Positions 1-9,107 are shown, counted from the stretch's first letter. The stretch: 64,000 bases of DNA from Saprospiraceae bacterium (GCA_016718505.1 JADKDE010000001.1:889501-953500); one strand, 5' to 3'. Numbers and translations: made by a program. The notes: generated by a model from the letters alone, not told the origin.

Positions 1-995
1 TCGAACCCCTAAAAAAAGAAATTCTCAGCAAAAAAATCAAACCCATATACCTGCTGCATGGGGAAGAACCCTTTTTTATAGATCAAGTAGAACATCTACT
101 CGAAGAAAACGTCCTTACAGACGCAGAAAAGGCCTTTAATCAAACGATCTTCTATGCGAAGGACACTAACAGCCAACAAGTATTAGAAGCGCTCAAAAGA
201 GCTCCTATGATGTCTGAGCGGCAATTGGTGGTATTGCGAGAGGCACAAGATTTCAAAGAGTGGGATCAATTGACATCTTATGTAAAAGCTCCATACCCGA
301 CATCGGTCTTTGTGATTTGTTTTAAGTATAAAAAATTTGATTCTCGGCTGGGGTTTTACAAAAATATGAGTCCCAAGGCCGTGGATTTTATTTCCAAGAA
401 AATATACGAAGACAAGGTACCCACTTGGATATCTAGCTATCTGGCTCAAAAGGGCTATTCGATATCTACGGGCGCAGCCTTGTTGACAGGCAATCACCTA
501 GGAGCTGAGCTCTCAAATATCTCCAATGAATTGGACAAGTTGTGCTTGATACTGCCCAAGGGCACCATGATAGATAAATTTCATATCGAGAAATATATTG
601 GGATCAATAAGGACTTTAATGTTTTTGAACTGCAAAAAGCCTTGGTCAAGAGGGATGTGGTTTTGGTCAATCGCATCGTACAATACTTTGAAGCCAATAT
701 CAAGAAAAATCCCTTGATTATGACGATTTCAACGATGTATTCTTATTTCATGAAAACCTATCTATACCATGAAGTGGCCAATGCGGACAATGCCACCAAA
801 GCCAAGGTTTTGGGCGTCAATCCTTTTTTTATAAAAGACTATCAAGCGGCAGCCAATCGATGGAGCGTCGGCAAATTGATGTATATATTCCACATATTGA
901 GGGAGTACGACGTGAGATCAAAGGGAGTTAATAACAATCACGTCTCTGAAGCTCAGCTTTGCAAGGAGCTTTTTTTGAAAATTCAAGCGGTATAA
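1..995 (+). CDS. holA: DNA polymerase III subunit delta (partial, 5' end outside window)
   Basis: The reading frame is open from the window edge (codons from base 3) to a stop at 993-995, so the first in-frame ATG at 207 is internal and the true start lies to the left. The visible start reads PIYLLHGEEPFFIDQ, the N-terminal signature of HolA, the clamp-loader subunit that opens the beta clamp on primed DNA. Later stretches (SKKIYEDKVPTWISSYLAQK, GNHLGAELSNISNELDKL) match the usual middle of the family, and the C-terminal third is helical as expected for the collar domain. About 330 residues are visible, close to the normal length, so little is missing. The 3' end overlaps the convergent kinase gene by 13 bases. 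Confidence 0.92.
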   Translation, partial: EPLKKEILSKKIKPIYLLHGEEPFFIDQVEHLLEENVLTDAEKAFNQTIFYAKDTNSQQVLEALKRAPMMSERQLVVLREAQDFKEWDQLTSYVKAPYPTSVFVICFKYKKFDSRLGFYKNMSPKAVDFISKKIYEDKVPTWISSYLAQKGYSISTGAALLTGNHLGAELSNISNELDKLCLILPKGTMIDKFHIEKYIGINKDFNVFELQKALVKRDVVLVNRIVQYFEANIKKNPLIMTISTMYSYFMKTYLYHEVANADNATKAKVLGVNPFFIKDYQAAANRWSVGKLMYIFHILREYDVRSKGVNNNHVSEAQLCKELFLKIQAV

Positions 996-3343
996 TCCCG
1001 CGGCATTACTTCTTCTTCCACAACTTTATAGTGACTTGGCAATTCAAAATAAAAGGCCGTTCCTTCATCTTTTTTTGTTTTAAAATAAAGGCTTCCACCC
1101 AGTGATTCAGCTATATCCCTAGAGATTGCTAATCCCAATCCTGTACCACTGCTTTTGGTAGTAAAATTTGGATAAAAAACCTTTTCGCGCATCTCGTCGG
1201 AGATCCCCATGCCATTGTCCTTAACACAGACGATGGATTTATTCGATTGCTTGTTAAGGCTGATTTCGATTTTGCCTTTGCGGTCCTCTGGGATGGCTTG
1301 CATGGCATTTTTTAGGAGATTGTTTAGAACCCTGAGGATATGGCCCCTATCCGCAAAAACGTCGATATCGTCGATGGGGATATTTAGATAAAAATCGATG
1401 TCATCTCGCTTTCTAAACAGATCGTGGACATTCGTAACTAGTTCGTTCATATTGATTTTCTCTGCCGTCCCCTTGGGCATTTGTGCGAAGGTGGAGAATT
1501 CAGTCGCTATCTTATTCAAACTATCTATTTGTTCGATCAAGGTTTGACTGGCTCTTTTCACCAATTGGCATATTTCGCTTGGGCTGGCCCGAGAAGTGGT
1601 GTACTCTAAGTGTTGAATACTTAACTTCATGGGCGTCAGTGGATTTTTAATCTCGTGCGCCACCTGTTTGGCCATTTCTCGCCAAGCATTTTCACGTTCG
1701 TTTTGGGCTAGTAGGACGGCACTTTCTTCTAGTTTTTCGGTCAGTTCGTTGTATCTACTCACGAGAATTCCGATTTCATCTGAATTTTTCCATTCCATCA
1801 GTTGGTTTTTCTTGCCCAATTTTAATGTTTTTAGCCTCTGTCCTAGGGAAATTATGGGTTTAGTTACGTATGAGGCCACGGCTGTGGATATGAATGAGGA
1901 AATGAGGATGATGAAAACGAAAAGATTGAGCAAAGCATTTTTGAATGTCAAAAGATTGTCGATATTGACCAGTTCATAGTTGGATTTGACCATGCAGGAG
2001 TATCCTATGGTTTTACCTCCCGCCATGAGCGCGATATAATTGGGTACCGACTCCAAATTTACCAGAGAAATATACTTCGTATAGTCTATCCATGAGTCGT
2101 CGTCGGAGGTATTTTGATCCGATAAAATGGCCCTTCCATTTGCTTCGTATAGCTTGAAATCTATCCCAGTCGCTTTTTTATAAAACTCCTTAAGCATGTC
2201 TATGTTGGAGCCTTTGTAGGGCTTGTTGCTTTCAGAATAAGCCTGCCAAGCATTTCCTATGATTTGCGAATCGATATTTTTCGTCGATTGGAGGGAACTT
2301 TTTTGTAAAAAATAACTAGCAAATCCTATCACCAAAAATGTCAAAACGATGATCGACAATACTGAATATTGAATCTTGTGCAAAAGAGAAATATTGCTAG
2401 AAATATTGAATTTTATTGGCAGCCGTATCCAATGCCATTTAGCATTGAAAATGCCGATGAGGAGAATGATGTTAAGTAGAATCAAAAAGAGATATGAACA
2501 CAAAGTAATGGCGCTATATAAGCCGACGGAAGGGTGAGAAAGAATGATTTTCTTGTCTTTATCGTAATCGAAAATTTCAAAGATCTGTCTGCCAGCTTTT
2601 ATTTTTTCTCCATTTTTGTGTTGGATAAAGTTATCAAATGGCAGGTTTTTGGAAGTTTTGAATACCAATTGATTTTTGTCAAAAAGGGCTACTTGATATT
2701 GATCTAAAAGATTGAGATCCAGCATGGTTTCAGCCTTTTTTTGAATCGTTTTTTGGGGTAGTATCGTGGCTTCTAACAAGTTGTAAGAACCGTCCTTGTT
2801 TTGTCCAACAACCGCTCTGAATCGATGCTCATACCATTGTCCGCTCATATTTACCCAATTTAAACTGCCCAAATCATAATCTCTGGGTTGGCTGGAGTAT
2901 GCGCTCAAATCTTGGGGGGAAACCTTTCTGAGGATTAATTTTTCTTTTTCATAATTGGATAAAATATACGAATTGTCCCAAAGCAAATCTATCCAACCTT
3001 GTTCGGTTGGCCCATTGGTACGATGGTTTTGTATTGTTTGTTGAAAAATGGATAAGAGTTTCGGATCGAAATCATGGTTTATTTGCTTGATATATTCATA
3101 TTTCTTGACTCCATCCGCATCCAAAAAATACTTATACATAAGACTGGTGCCAAGGAAGGAAGATATCCCTAGCCATATCAATAACCAAGAGAACTGGTAT
3201 TTGTCTGACTCAACGAAAATATCGAACAGTACCAGATAGATGATCGACACCAGTACCAATATGAAAAGTGGGATATTCAATTGCCCAAAATGGAAAAAGG
3301 CAATGCTACCAAGATGGCTGAGGCAATCCCGACCATACGCCAC
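983..3343 (-). CDS. NtrY-like sensor histidine kinase, C-terminal fragment (frameshifted gene)
   Basis: This 786-codon frame carries the kinase core. In order it shows two membrane helices (about 24-70), an extracytoplasmic stretch, helices near 275-300 and 325-347, a second sensor loop, a helix near 468-495, a HAMP segment (about 495-545), a HisKA motif with phospho-acceptor His563 in AKQVAHEIKNPLTPMK, and a HATPase_c domain (N box NNLLKNAMQAI, G boxes VKDNGMGIS and SSGTGLGLAI). The WREMAKQVAHEIKNPL text is typical of NtrY-like kinases. The first 16 or so residues of this frame are not real: the authentic protein runs in from the upstream frame at a T5 run (plus-strand A5 near 3292-3296), where one missing base would join LVALPF to FHFGQLN. 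Together with the two upstream pieces the gene would span 983-4505, about 1170 residues. No response regulator lies beside it, so its partner is unknown. Confidence 0.85.
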   Translation of the reverse strand: MAYGRDCLSHLGSIAFFHFGQLNIPLFILVLVSIIYLVLFDIFVESDKYQFSWLLIWLGISSFLGTSLMYKYFLDADGVKKYEYIKQINHDFDPKLLSIFQQTIQNHRTNGPTEQGWIDLLWDNSYILSNYEKEKLILRKVSPQDLSAYSSQPRDYDLGSLNWVNMSGQWYEHRFRAVVGQNKDGSYNLLEATILPQKTIQKKAETMLDLNLLDQYQVALFDKNQLVFKTSKNLPFDNFIQHKNGEKIKAGRQIFEIFDYDKDKKIILSHPSVGLYSAITLCSYLFLILLNIILLIGIFNAKWHWIRLPIKFNISSNISLLHKIQYSVLSIIVLTFLVIGFASYFLQKSSLQSTKNIDSQIIGNAWQAYSESNKPYKGSNIDMLKEFYKKATGIDFKLYEANGRAILSDQNTSDDDSWIDYTKYISLVNLESVPNYIALMAGGKTIGYSCMVKSNYELVNIDNLLTFKNALLNLFVFIILISSFISTAVASYVTKPIISLGQRLKTLKLGKKNQLMEWKNSDEIGILVSRYNELTEKLEESAVLLAQNERENAWREMAKQVAHEIKNPLTPMKLSIQHLEYTTSRASPSEICQLVKRASQTLIEQIDSLNKIATEFSTFAQMPKGTAEKINMNELVTNVHDLFRKRDDIDFYLNIPIDDIDVFADRGHILRVLNNLLKNAMQAIPEDRKGKIEISLNKQSNKSIVCVKDNGMGISDEMREKVFYPNFTTKSSGTGLGLAISRDIAESLGGSLYFKTKKDEGTAFYFELPSHYKVVEEEVMPRDYTA

Positions 3344-4383
3344 CCCAAGGGTAGAGATAGCTTATTCACCGTCTCATAGACCCTATTTGTCAATAAGAAA
3401 AAAGAACAAAACAAGCCCATCAATGCCAAAATATAGGCGTGATCGACCAACCTAAACTCGAATACATTGAGCAAATTCAAGCCCAGCTTCGAATCCAATA
3501 TGACAATTTTGCAAAATTGCGCCAACATAAGAATCCCCATCATCAGGCTGAAATAATTCGCAATGGCGATGGTGACTTTTAAGTATTTATTTTCAATATT
3601 GAACGTATCTATGGGGAGATATTTGTGGAAAAAATATAGAACCACCAAGAAAATGAATACAATCATCAAAGTTTGCCCTAGTAATGATAAGTCAGCGCCG
3701 CCTTCGGGGTTCAGCCCACTTAAGTCGAGCCAAGTCCAGACCTGAGAAATGTCTAAGATGGCTTTGATGAGGCAAAGGCCGATCAAGAGAAAACAGATAC
3801 CATAGATGGGATTAAATTTCTGGAGGATTTTTAAGGAAATCAAATAAACGATGATGCCGAAAATCGCCAAAAATACTGCTAACAGCCCTAATTGCCATCC
3901 CTGATACAAAACGGTTTCTCCTGGGGAAGTATCGACCAATCTTCCTATGGTGAAATCTCCAAATTTTAGTCCGGCTTCGTTTTGAGTGAATTTTGAGAAT
4001 TTAATCGTTTGCGGAAACCACCATTGATCGATGAGTGAGTGGAGATTCTTTTTGTTGTCCTCAATGATGAAGAACGAATAAAGCGCCTCATCTTTCCAAA
4101 TATTCTTTTCTACGAGAATATTCATCTCATTATAATGCAATAGCTTGATGTCCTGTGAGCCCATTTGTGTAACCATCCAATCATAATCGAGTACGGTATT
4201 GTTCCAGTAAAGGAGTTTTGAGCCACGATAAGTGCTGATGGACACGCCATCCTGATTAAAATACTGATGTCCATCCGATTTGACAAAATCAGTCAGGCTT
4301 TGATCTTTTTTAGTTAATTTCTCAAAAAATCGAACCTTGGCGCGCTGTGTATTATCCAGTTTTTTTGGAGGATGTTTTGACAT
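3277..4383 (-). CDS. Middle fragment of the same sensor kinase
   Basis: This 368-codon frame has a soluble N-terminal half and then about six membrane helices (for example LGLLAVFLAIFGIIVYLISL and TLMIVFIFLVVLYFFHKYL). It ends at a stop at 3277 just after LVALPF, exactly where the kinase-core frame continues with FHFGQLNIPL; adding one T to a T5 run repairs the junction. At its other end the coding text becomes convincing only from KLDNTQRAKVRFFEKL, so the apparent start at 4383 is internal and the 5' part lies in the 4314-4505 frame. It is a multi-helix sensory membrane region of one large kinase, not an independent protein. Confidence 0.7.
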   Translation of the reverse strand: MSKHPPKKLDNTQRAKVRFFEKLTKKDQSLTDFVKSDGHQYFNQDGVSISTYRGSKLLYWNNTVLDYDWMVTQMGSQDIKLLHYNEMNILVEKNIWKDEALYSFFIIEDNKKNLHSLIDQWWFPQTIKFSKFTQNEAGLKFGDFTIGRLVDTSPGETVLYQGWQLGLLAVFLAIFGIIVYLISLKILQKFNPIYGICFLLIGLCLIKAILDISQVWTWLDLSGLNPEGGADLSLLGQTLMIVFIFLVVLYFFHKYLPIDTFNIENKYLKVTIAIANYFSLMMGILMLAQFCKIVILDSKLGLNLLNVFEFRLVDHAYILALMGLFCSFFLLTNRVYETVNKLSLPLGWRMVGIASAILVALPFSILGN

Positions 4384-4505
4384 ACCTGTTGGGGATTTTG
4401 CTTCCAGATATGATTGATCAAGAGTCCCATGCCAGCTAAAACCAACAGGAGCAACTTAATATAGTTCCTTAAAGTTTTGTCAAGGGAAGACCAAGTTGCT
4501 AACAT
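4314..4505 (-). CDS. N-terminal fragment of the same sensor kinase
   Basis: The frame starts at an ATG at 4505 and encodes a short cytoplasmic lead followed by one strong membrane helix (YIKLLLLVLAGMGLLINHIW). It then changes to unconvincing sequence after QNILQK. Adding one A to an A7 run (plus-strand T7 near 4360) continues it as ILQKKLDNTQRAKVRFFEKL into the middle fragment, giving a helical periplasmic linker. This is therefore the first membrane anchor of the large kinase whose core lies at 983-3343. Confidence 0.65.
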   Translation of the reverse strand: MLATWSSLDKTLRNYIKLLLLVLAGMGLLINHIWKQNPQQVCQNILQKNWIIHSAPRFDFLRN

Positions 4506-4635
4506 GATCGAATTTATAGTTTTCTAAAAATTAATCTCAAGATCTAGTCCGATATCCAAGCATAAGTGCTTATATATCAATGTAAAATTAATTAATTATT
4601 TTTATAATATGTAAGAAAATTGAAAATTAATTCAA

Positions 4636-5283
4636 TCAAAAGTAAAACTGAGAAATCAAAACAAGCAGCAAAAGCACCAAATGAAGGATTTCTGCTATTT
4701 GTTTGCTCTTAATATTGAGGAAAATAATCGCCAAAAATATGCCTAGTGCTGGATTATATAAAAGCAAGCCTTGGATTGGAAATTGGGGTTGAAAAGGCAT
4801 AATCAATGTACAAAAAAGGATATACCAATACAAAATTTCAATTTTTTTCTTGACATGAATCCCTGATTTGGACGTGATACTGCCGTACATCATCAAGCAT
4901 AAAGCGACAAAAAATCCAACAAAAATACCAATGATGATATTATTCCATGTAGTAGGGTAGGGCGGTAAAATATATCCTAGATGATCTAGCCAGTACTCTT
5001 TGTAAAAAACATTTTCAAGGTGAAAAAAATAATAAACAGTAAATACCAAAAATATCGGTGTAATTGCCCCAATCAAAAGCTGTAATCGGTCTCTCCATCG
5101 CATGGATTTGATCGAAATAAGAGAAATTCCAGCAAATACGTGTAAATATATCACAGGAAAATAAAACATCGATGCCATACTAATCCAAAATCCTGCATTA
5201 AATATATAATCCGCCGCACTGTCCAATCTATAGGATTTAAAAATATTTTCGAGTGCAAAAATCAAGAAAGTGCACGCCAACAA
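4636..5283 (-). CDS. DUF6427-type membrane protein, C-terminal fragment
   Basis: This 215-codon frame encodes an almost entirely hydrophobic protein with five or six membrane helices (IYLHVFAGISLISI, LLIGAITPIFLVFTVYYFF, IIIGIFVGFFVALCLMMYG). Layout and the FYFPVIYLHVFAGISL region resemble the Bacteroidota DUF6427 family (about 310 residues, unknown function). The natural protein begins at 5612: adding one T to a T5 run near 5309-5313 joins FQYF to LQTNGALLACTFLIFAL. The repaired gene would be 4636-5612, about 325 residues. It is a single gene between the kinase locus and a divergent gene at 5786. The family call is from memory of its look, not a search. Confidence 0.6.
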   Translation of the reverse strand: MLACTFLIFALENIFKSYRLDSAADYIFNAGFWISMASMFYFPVIYLHVFAGISLISIKSMRWRDRLQLLIGAITPIFLVFTVYYFFHLENVFYKEYWLDHLGYILPPYPTTWNNIIIGIFVGFFVALCLMMYGSITSKSGIHVKKKIEILYWYILFCTLIMPFQPQFPIQGLLLYNPALGIFLAIIFLNIKSKQIAEILHLVLLLLVLISQFYF

Positions 5284-5612
5284 GGCTCCATTGGTCTGTA
5301 AAAATACTGAAAACTACAGTGCAAAAGGATATAAAATACCCCTGGCAACATAGAATTGTCCTTTGTGATTTGGTTTTTTATGACGATCCTATTTAGATAT
5401 ACAGCTTGAAAAAAGAGCACTAAAGTGCCGAAGATAAAATTGGCAGCTGCATTGGTACTGAAAAATTCATTCAAGTGGTGCGTGAAAAGTCCGATATCGG
5501 GCCAAGAGTCAGCCCTCGGGTCAGACATCAAAAACGATACCCGAAGAACTATGGTATAGAAAAGCAGCAAAAAACTGTTTACAAAGTGATTCCTCCTAAA
5601 TATCTCTAACAT
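5262..5612 (-). CDS. DUF6427-type membrane protein, N-terminal fragment
   Basis: The frame starts MLEIFRRNHFVNSFLLLFY and shows three membrane helices, with the loop SWPDIGLFTHHLNEFFST, typical of this Bacteroidota family. It drifts into unrelated residues (YRPMEPCWRALS) after FQYF, where the following frame continues sensibly. The indel lies in a five-base homopolymer. A -7 promoter box TACCTTTG lies 19 bases upstream (5631-5638), supporting this start. Confidence 0.6.
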   Translation of the reverse strand: MLEIFRRNHFVNSFLLLFYTIVLRVSFLMSDPRADSWPDIGLFTHHLNEFFSTNAAANFIFGTLVLFFQAVYLNRIVIKNQITKDNSMLPGVFYILLHCSFQYFYRPMEPCWRALS

Positions 5613-5630
5613 TCAAAATCATTATGAAAT

Positions 5631-5638
5631 CAAAGGTA
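5631..5638 (-). promoter_or_regulatory. -7 promoter box (TACCTTTG)
   Basis: On the minus strand the bases read TACCTTTG, matching the Bacteroidota TAnnTTTG -7 consensus. It lies 19 bases before the DUF6427-type start at 5612. No clear -33 box was seen. Confidence 0.5.
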
Positions 5639-5785
5639 CAAACATATAGTGATTATTCATATTTGATGGCAATTATATGCCGTTTAATCTTTCTTTTTTT
5701 TCATTTAACTCTCCACATCTTCGATTTATAGCACAAATTCAGATATCTTCGTTGTATTATTTGATTCTTTGGCTACGCATTAGCA

Positions 5786-7123
5786 ATGTATATCTTTGAT
5801 TTTTTAAAAGATTTCTTCGCAAGTAAAAACCCTACTCCGACTACTGAGATCAACGTTGGCAGGTTTTCTGATTCGTACAAGCCAGTAGAACAAAAGCAAA
5901 TGTGGGAGCAGGCCATCGATAGATTCAATCATGCGGATCCCATAGCCAGTTTTACCCATTTTTTCGAATACTTAAAAAACCTAGACGAACCGACCAATAT
6001 TTCATACAAAAGACTCGACTCAGAAGGCAAAATCTCGATAGAGTTTATCATTTATCAAGGGTCTAAAAAATTGGTAGGACTTTGCGATGAAGAGCACTTG
6101 GAAGCAGAGGTGGAGCTCGCTTACAACGAACACTATTCAATTGGTCTTCTGCGAAGATTGCTTGAAGAAAATAATAATCTGCAATACTCAAAATACGCCC
6201 TCAAGCCGAACAATCGCATTTCTTTGAAATTTGATACCAATGCCATCGATGCCAATCCTTACAAATTATATTTTGGGCTTAAGGAGCTTGCTTGTGTAAG
6301 CGATCGGATGGACGACCAGATGAGGCATTTATTCAAGAGTCTTCAGATCATCGAGCATGATCTCAAAGCTTATTATAGCCCTGAAGTGAGCCAATTTAAA
6401 TATCAACATTTTCAAGTAACTTTAAAACAAACGATAGCTCTGTACCAAAAGTACGAGATGGCTATAGATCAGTTTCCAAAGCTTGGGGCATACCTTTTCC
6501 TGAACACAGCTTATACGCTCGATTACCTTATGCAGCCCGAAGGACACGTTGCCGAAGTTTTCGAGACCTTACACACGAGATACCACACGACCGCAGCCGA
6601 AGCAATTCCACAGGCGAATAATTTGGCGAATAAACTTCTGACCGAACTTTTGGATTTTTCTGCCACCGACTTCTACTACGAATCATACCATTCGATCCAT
6701 ACTTTTGGGCTACCCAGCCCTGGCCCATTCCAATTGGTGAAAGACAATATCGCAGCAGAACTGCCCCATATAGAGCACTTGTATTCCATAGGACATGTCG
6801 AATTAGCCACCTTGGGATTGTCTTACACGATTTCATTTCATTTATTCAATCACGCTACACCCAAGCCTGTCATGGAATTGATGCGGCTTTATATCAAAAA
6901 TTTGAACCCCAATTATTTTATGGGACTGGGCGAAACCCACGATATTTTCATTAAACCTACTGGTTTTGACCCTAAGATATTTAAAAAATCCGTAGAGAGA
7001 ATCCAAGATAAATACAAAAAATCTCATCCGAATTTACACATCAATTCGAGTCCGATTCGTTTTGAGGATAGCTTTAGTTTTTCAAGGCAATACATAGACA
7101 GGATATTGACGATGACCATTTGA
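5786..7123 (+). CDS. Unknown cytoplasmic protein with YbjN-like N-terminal region
   Basis: 445 residues with no signal peptide or membrane helix. I do not recognise the full-length family. Residues about 45-185 have the periodicity of the YbjN/type III chaperone-like fold: a lead helix, the pattern LLRRLLEENNNLQYSKYAL, a strand pair (NNRISLKFDTN), then a closing helix (KLYFGLKELACVSDRMDDQM). The C-terminal half is alpha-helical with polar surface residues and no obvious catalytic motif. The protease gene follows 25 bases downstream in the same direction and its C-terminus also looks YbjN-like, so the two proteins probably act together. The fold assignment is inference. Confidence 0.75.
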   Translation: MYIFDFLKDFFASKNPTPTTEINVGRFSDSYKPVEQKQMWEQAIDRFNHADPIASFTHFFEYLKNLDEPTNISYKRLDSEGKISIEFIIYQGSKKLVGLCDEEHLEAEVELAYNEHYSIGLLRRLLEENNNLQYSKYALKPNNRISLKFDTNAIDANPYKLYFGLKELACVSDRMDDQMRHLFKSLQIIEHDLKAYYSPEVSQFKYQHFQVTLKQTIALYQKYEMAIDQFPKLGAYLFLNTAYTLDYLMQPEGHVAEVFETLHTRYHTTAAEAIPQANNLANKLLTELLDFSATDFYYESYHSIHTFGLPSPGPFQLVKDNIAAELPHIEHLYSIGHVELATLGLSYTISFHLFNHATPKPVMELMRLYIKNLNPNYFMGLGETHDIFIKPTGFDPKIFKKSVERIQDKYKKSHPNLHINSSPIRFEDSFSFSRQYIDRILTMTI

Positions 7124-7148
7124 TCACTTTTTTGGCTACTATCTAGTT

Positions 7149-8231
7149 ATGCATGATATTATAGAAACGAATAAAAAATTAATAGTACAGATAGCTACGC
7201 CGTCCTCAACAGGCACTGGTTTTTATTTGCCCGATTTCGGGGTGGTCGTTACCAATTTTCATGTCATGCAAAACCACCCAGCCGTAGTGTTCAAAGGCGA
7301 TTCGATCCCCAAACAACTGGGTAAGGTCATTTATCTCGACACCAAGTACGACCTAGCATTCATCAAGCCTTCAGTACCTCTTTTTGCCGAGGATGCTACC
7401 TCATTTTTTGACGATAAAATTAAAATTGGAGAGGAAGTAATAGCCATGGGGCATCCATTTGGCTTGAAATTTACTACCACCCAAGGCATCATTTCCAATG
7501 CAGCCCACTACCTGCACAATGTCCCTTATTTACAGCACGACGCAGCCCTCAATCCAGGCAATAGCGGGGGGCCATTGATCAATAAACGGGGCCATATCGT
7601 CGGGGTCAATACATTTATCATACAAAATAGCGATAATATCGGCTTTGCACTGCCCAGCTCTATCCTTTTGGATAGTCTGAAAGGATACCAAGTCGAACAG
7701 AATGAGAACGCCGCCAGATGCAATTCCTGCACCAAGATTATATTTCAGAAAGACCCAACGGGGAGATTTTGCCCAAATTGTGGCGCGATGATTACACTTC
7801 CCAGCGACTTGCCTCCATACAAGCCCCAAGGGCTGCAGCTCGTCGTAGAGGGTCTATTGACAGAGATTGGTTTGGATGTCCCCCTTTGTCGGATTGGCTC
7901 CAATGCCTGGGAACTCGTCCATGGATCGGCTACCCTGCACCTCGTTTTGTCAGCCGATGAGCGCTCACTTCAAGCGAAATCCTTCCTCGGTGAATTGCCC
8001 CAAGATGGCATTTTTGACATCTACAAGTTCATGTTGCAAAAAAATTATGAATCGAATTTTCTCAAATATTCCCTAGTAAGTCAGCAGATCGTCCTTTCTA
8101 CCGTGATCGACGAATTTCAATTGAATTCCAGCACAGCTCAGTTTTTGATCAATCATATTTTGACCCAATCGAGCGAACATAAAACCTTGTTGATCAAGGA
8201 TTTTAACATAAAAGTTCCGAATGTTGATTAG
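7149..8231 (+). CDS. Trypsin-like (DegP/S1C type) serine protease with zinc ribbon and YbjN-like tail
   Basis: 360 residues. The first 175 form a trypsin-fold domain with the full triad: His38 (VVTNFHVMQ), Asp68 (TKYDLAFIK) and Ser139 (LNPGNSGGPL). There is no signal peptide and no PDZ domain, so unlike DegP it should act in the cytoplasm. Residues 191-211 form a four-cysteine zinc ribbon (CNSC, 13 residues, CPNC). The remaining 130 residues look like a YbjN/type III chaperone-type domain (LLTEIGLDVPLCRIGSNAWEL, then IVLSTVIDEFQLNSS). It follows the 5786 gene by 25 bases, so they are probably co-transcribed. Its 3' end overlaps the convergent small gene by 4 bases. Protease assignment is firm; the tail is inference. 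Confidence 0.88.
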   Translation: MHDIIETNKKLIVQIATPSSTGTGFYLPDFGVVVTNFHVMQNHPAVVFKGDSIPKQLGKVIYLDTKYDLAFIKPSVPLFAEDATSFFDDKIKIGEEVIAMGHPFGLKFTTTQGIISNAAHYLHNVPYLQHDAALNPGNSGGPLINKRGHIVGVNTFIIQNSDNIGFALPSSILLDSLKGYQVEQNENAARCNSCTKIIFQKDPTGRFCPNCGAMITLPSDLPPYKPQGLQLVVEGLLTEIGLDVPLCRIGSNAWELVHGSATLHLVLSADERSLQAKSFLGELPQDGIFDIYKFMLQKNYESNFLKYSLVSQQIVLSTVIDEFQLNSSTAQFLINHILTQSSEHKTLLIKDFNIKVPNVD

Positions 8232-8449
8232 CCCATTTTCTTGGTGGTCTTCTTGTCGAAAAGGCCCTTAGATGCTTTTTTGGACGGTTGTTTTGCCTTG
8301 TAGTGGTACGTGTCGCCGGGACAGCCATATTTGACTTTGCATTGGACAGTGGATCCAACCAAAACTACGCCTATAGCGATATGAATCATCGAAAATGCCC
8401 ATGATTTCAGAGAAAAAGTCTGCGTAGATGATGATTGTTCCAATTTCAT
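8228..8449 (-). CDS. Small exported or lipoprotein-like protein
   Basis: 73 residues: a charged start, a hydrophobic stretch (about 18-34, FSMIHIAIGVVLVGSTVQC) ending in a possible lipobox cysteine, a short YGCPGDTYHYKAKQ segment and a very basic tail (KKASKGLFDKKTTKKMG). I recognise the look of small Bacteroidota proteins with a CPG.TY motif and lysine-rich end but no function. It converges on the protease gene with a 4-base overlap; upstream lies a dispersed repeat. It could be a real small protein or chance, though the hydrophobic and basic ordering favours real. Confidence 0.5.
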   Translation of the reverse strand: MKLEQSSSTQTFSLKSWAFSMIHIAIGVVLVGSTVQCKVKYGCPGDTYHYKAKQPSKKASKGLFDKKTTKKMG

Positions 8450-8490
8450 TTGCCTTTTAGTTTAGTTATATTTTACCCTAAATAATATAT

Positions 8491-8610
8491 TTGGCGTGCC
8501 CCTCTTCGCTTGCAGCCGAGATCGGGTCGGGTCGTTCGAGAGTTCCGTCTAGCCTCGTCACTGAGGTGACTCACCCAGACCGCCAAAGGCGTCTCTACCA
8601 CCCCTCACGC
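8491..8610 (+). repeat. Dispersed GC-rich intergenic repeat, copy A
   Basis: Begins TTGGCGTGCCCCTC and ends CACCCCTCACGC, with TCGGGTCGGGTC near base 35 and internal inverted repeats. The same end motifs recur in at least seven other intergenic regions of this window. It lies between the starts/ends of two minus-strand genes, just after the 3' end of the EVE gene. No protein is likely. Confidence 0.75.
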
Positions 8611-8685
8611 TCAAAACTACAATGCGCATTCATGTTGTCTTGAATACCCTCAATCCTACAAATATAAATAGATTGTTTTAATTTC

Positions 8686-9096
8686 CTAACGAAATTTTGA
8701 AAGTTTTAATATTTCATTAAATTCGATATCAGATACAGGTTGGACGGATAGCCTCGTATTATTGAGCAAAATCATTTTTTCAAAAAATGGATTCTCTTTC
8801 AATTTTTGCAAAGAAATCGGATGGTCCAAAAGCTTTACGGGCTTCACTCTGATTGCCGACCAAATGCCAGTATCATCAGTAGGATCCTGAAATGCTTCAT
8901 CCACAACCTCCACGATACCTATGATGGATTTGATGCTCACGCTGTAATAAAAAAAGCACAAATCACCCAGTTTCATTTGTCTAAGATGCAAGCGAGCGGC
9001 ATAATTTCGCACCCCGTCCCAAGTGCCGATCTTTTCTTTCGTCAAGTCTTCCCAAGAGTAGGTTTCAGGCTCAGATTTTAGCAACCAATAGTTCAT
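8686..9096 (-). CDS. EVE domain-containing protein
   Basis: 136 residues forming a single EVE domain (PUA-like fold, thymocyte nuclear protein 1 type). Hallmarks are the start YWLLKSEPETYSWEDL, the GTWDGVRNYAARLHLRQMKLGD segment (quoted here in two parts: GTWDGVRNYAA and LRQMKLGDLCFFYYS) and the IVEVVDEAFQDPT strand-turn. EVE proteins bind modified bases in nucleic acids; the ligand of this subgroup is not settled. Length is normal. It is the last gene of a minus-strand run after the exonuclease and MbnP genes (11-base gap), which may place it in a nucleic-acid context, but the operon is functionally mixed. Confidence 0.9.
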   Translation of the reverse strand: MNYWLLKSEPETYSWEDLTKEKIGTWDGVRNYAARLHLRQMKLGDLCFFYYSVSIKSIIGIVEVVDEAFQDPTDDTGIWSAIRVKPVKLLDHPISLQKLKENPFFEKMILLNNTRLSVQPVSDIEFNEILKLSKFR

Positions 9097-9107
9097 TGAA
9101 TAAGTAT

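Noticed and set aside
3277..3343. Programmed ribosomal frameshifting in the sensor kinase
   Set aside because: The run is only T5, a second break occurs at A7 near 4360, and unrelated genes in the window have the same kind of break, so sequence error is the simpler explanation.
8491..8610. CRISPR array or attC-like site at the dispersed repeats
   Set aside because: There is one unit per site, no regular spacing and no cas or integrase gene in the window.
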